Assembly: GCA_900316985.1 (NCBI GenBank)
Contig: ONFE01000028.1
Location: 52,695 to 116,694 of the forward strand
Reading direction: 5' to 3'
Length of the DNA: 64,000 nucleotides
Source of the DNA: an uncultured Prevotellaceae bacterium
GTDB lineage: Bacteria; Bacteroidota; Bacteroidia; Bacteroidales; Bacteroidaceae
Positions 63,820 to 64,000 of this stretch are shown in pieces (position 1 is the first letter of the stretch; each line of letters opens with the position of its first letter). Below the pieces are notes generated by a model. The model had not been told where the DNA came from, did not search any database, and saw only the letters and a list, made by a program, of their open reading frames with translations. The position numbers and the translations under genes were made by a program.

Positions 63820-64000
63820 TATCGTGAAAAGTGGACGGGGCAAAAAAAAGAACACAGAACCCACAAAAGAACACTGAGGCATTTGCGCAGATGTCTCCCG
63901 ACAAAACAAAAGACACAGAAATCAGGGCGCCAATTTTTTGTGAATTTCGTCTAGTTGAGTATAGCGTTTTTATCTGTGAATTTTGTGTTCAAAATGCTCC
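63820..64000. other. Sequence downstream of the leader B promoter
   Basis: No start codon with a long frame is seen to the window end. It is A-rich with AGAACACAGAACCCACAAAAG. The transcript driven by leader B would continue to the right, outside the window. Confidence 0.4.

Overview
The window looks like chromosome from a Prevotella-type Bacteroidales (Bacteroidota). The evidence is the recurrent TTTG-N19/20-TAnnTTTG promoters, a T9SS sprA gene next to ruvA, a meso-diaminopimelate dehydrogenase, a DUF4248/VirE-N accessory element, and many short dispersed repeats of the kind common in Prevotella. The species cannot be fixed from sequence alone.

Layout. (1) 1-3859, minus: dnaG, queD, queE and a cardiolipin synthase that runs off the left edge. 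(2) 4050-7812, plus: etfB, etfA, a small membrane protein and an acyl-CoA dehydrogenase; both ETF genes are broken as written. (3) 7883-18582: methyltransferase-like protein, PH-domain protein, xpt (minus), galM, an MGMT-family gene, a lipoprotein, a 31-aa peptide gene (minus), an SDR, a Tat-exported ferredoxin-type aldo/keto reductase, fhs, and a divergent pair made of a sigma-factor/macro-like fusion and a vWA protein. (4) 18589-23248, minus: tlpA-like, dacB, mscS, mutY. (5) 23249-24516: a gene-poor 1.27 kb with a decayed phage antirepressor fragment, a perfect 42-bp A/T palindrome and a 10-bp-phased repeat array. (6) 24517-52149: housekeeping genes (nadB, a PafA-like phosphatase, sprA, ruvA, ddh, pepC, dxs, trkA, trkH, manA, metY, cysK, an exonuclease, dnaK) interrupted by an AAA ATPase/DUF4435 pair that resembles a split OLD-family defence module. 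(7) 52434-63819: an accessory element on the minus strand with a P5-like lysozyme, a VirE-N/DUF3987 primase-helicase-like ATPase, small DNA-metabolism-type proteins, a BRO-type antirepressor, two proteins sharing a Gly-rich motif, an XRE-ImmA/IrrE regulator-protease, an A/T-rich type IIG restriction-modification gene and DUF4248. It ends in a palindrome and phased leader that match region 5 in layout.

The most notable observation is the pair of matching noncoding modules at 23.57-24.18 kb and 63.11-63.82 kb. Each has a perfect A/T palindrome flanked by inverted short repeats, then a conserved leader of about 200 bp holding eight or nine TAAGT-type units spaced by one DNA helical turn. In both, the last unit lies where the -33 box of a TATCTTTG promoter should be. 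One copy sits in an intact element; the other sits beside a degenerate antirepressor fragment.

Three apparent multi-codon, frame-changing deletions (one in etfA, two in sprA) and one single-base insertion (etfB) fall in very conserved protein segments. They may be real mutations or assembly errors, and reads are needed to decide. At least six families of short dispersed repeats occur, some inserted in frame inside proteins (queE, mutY, sprA, DUF4435, the VirE-N ATPase).
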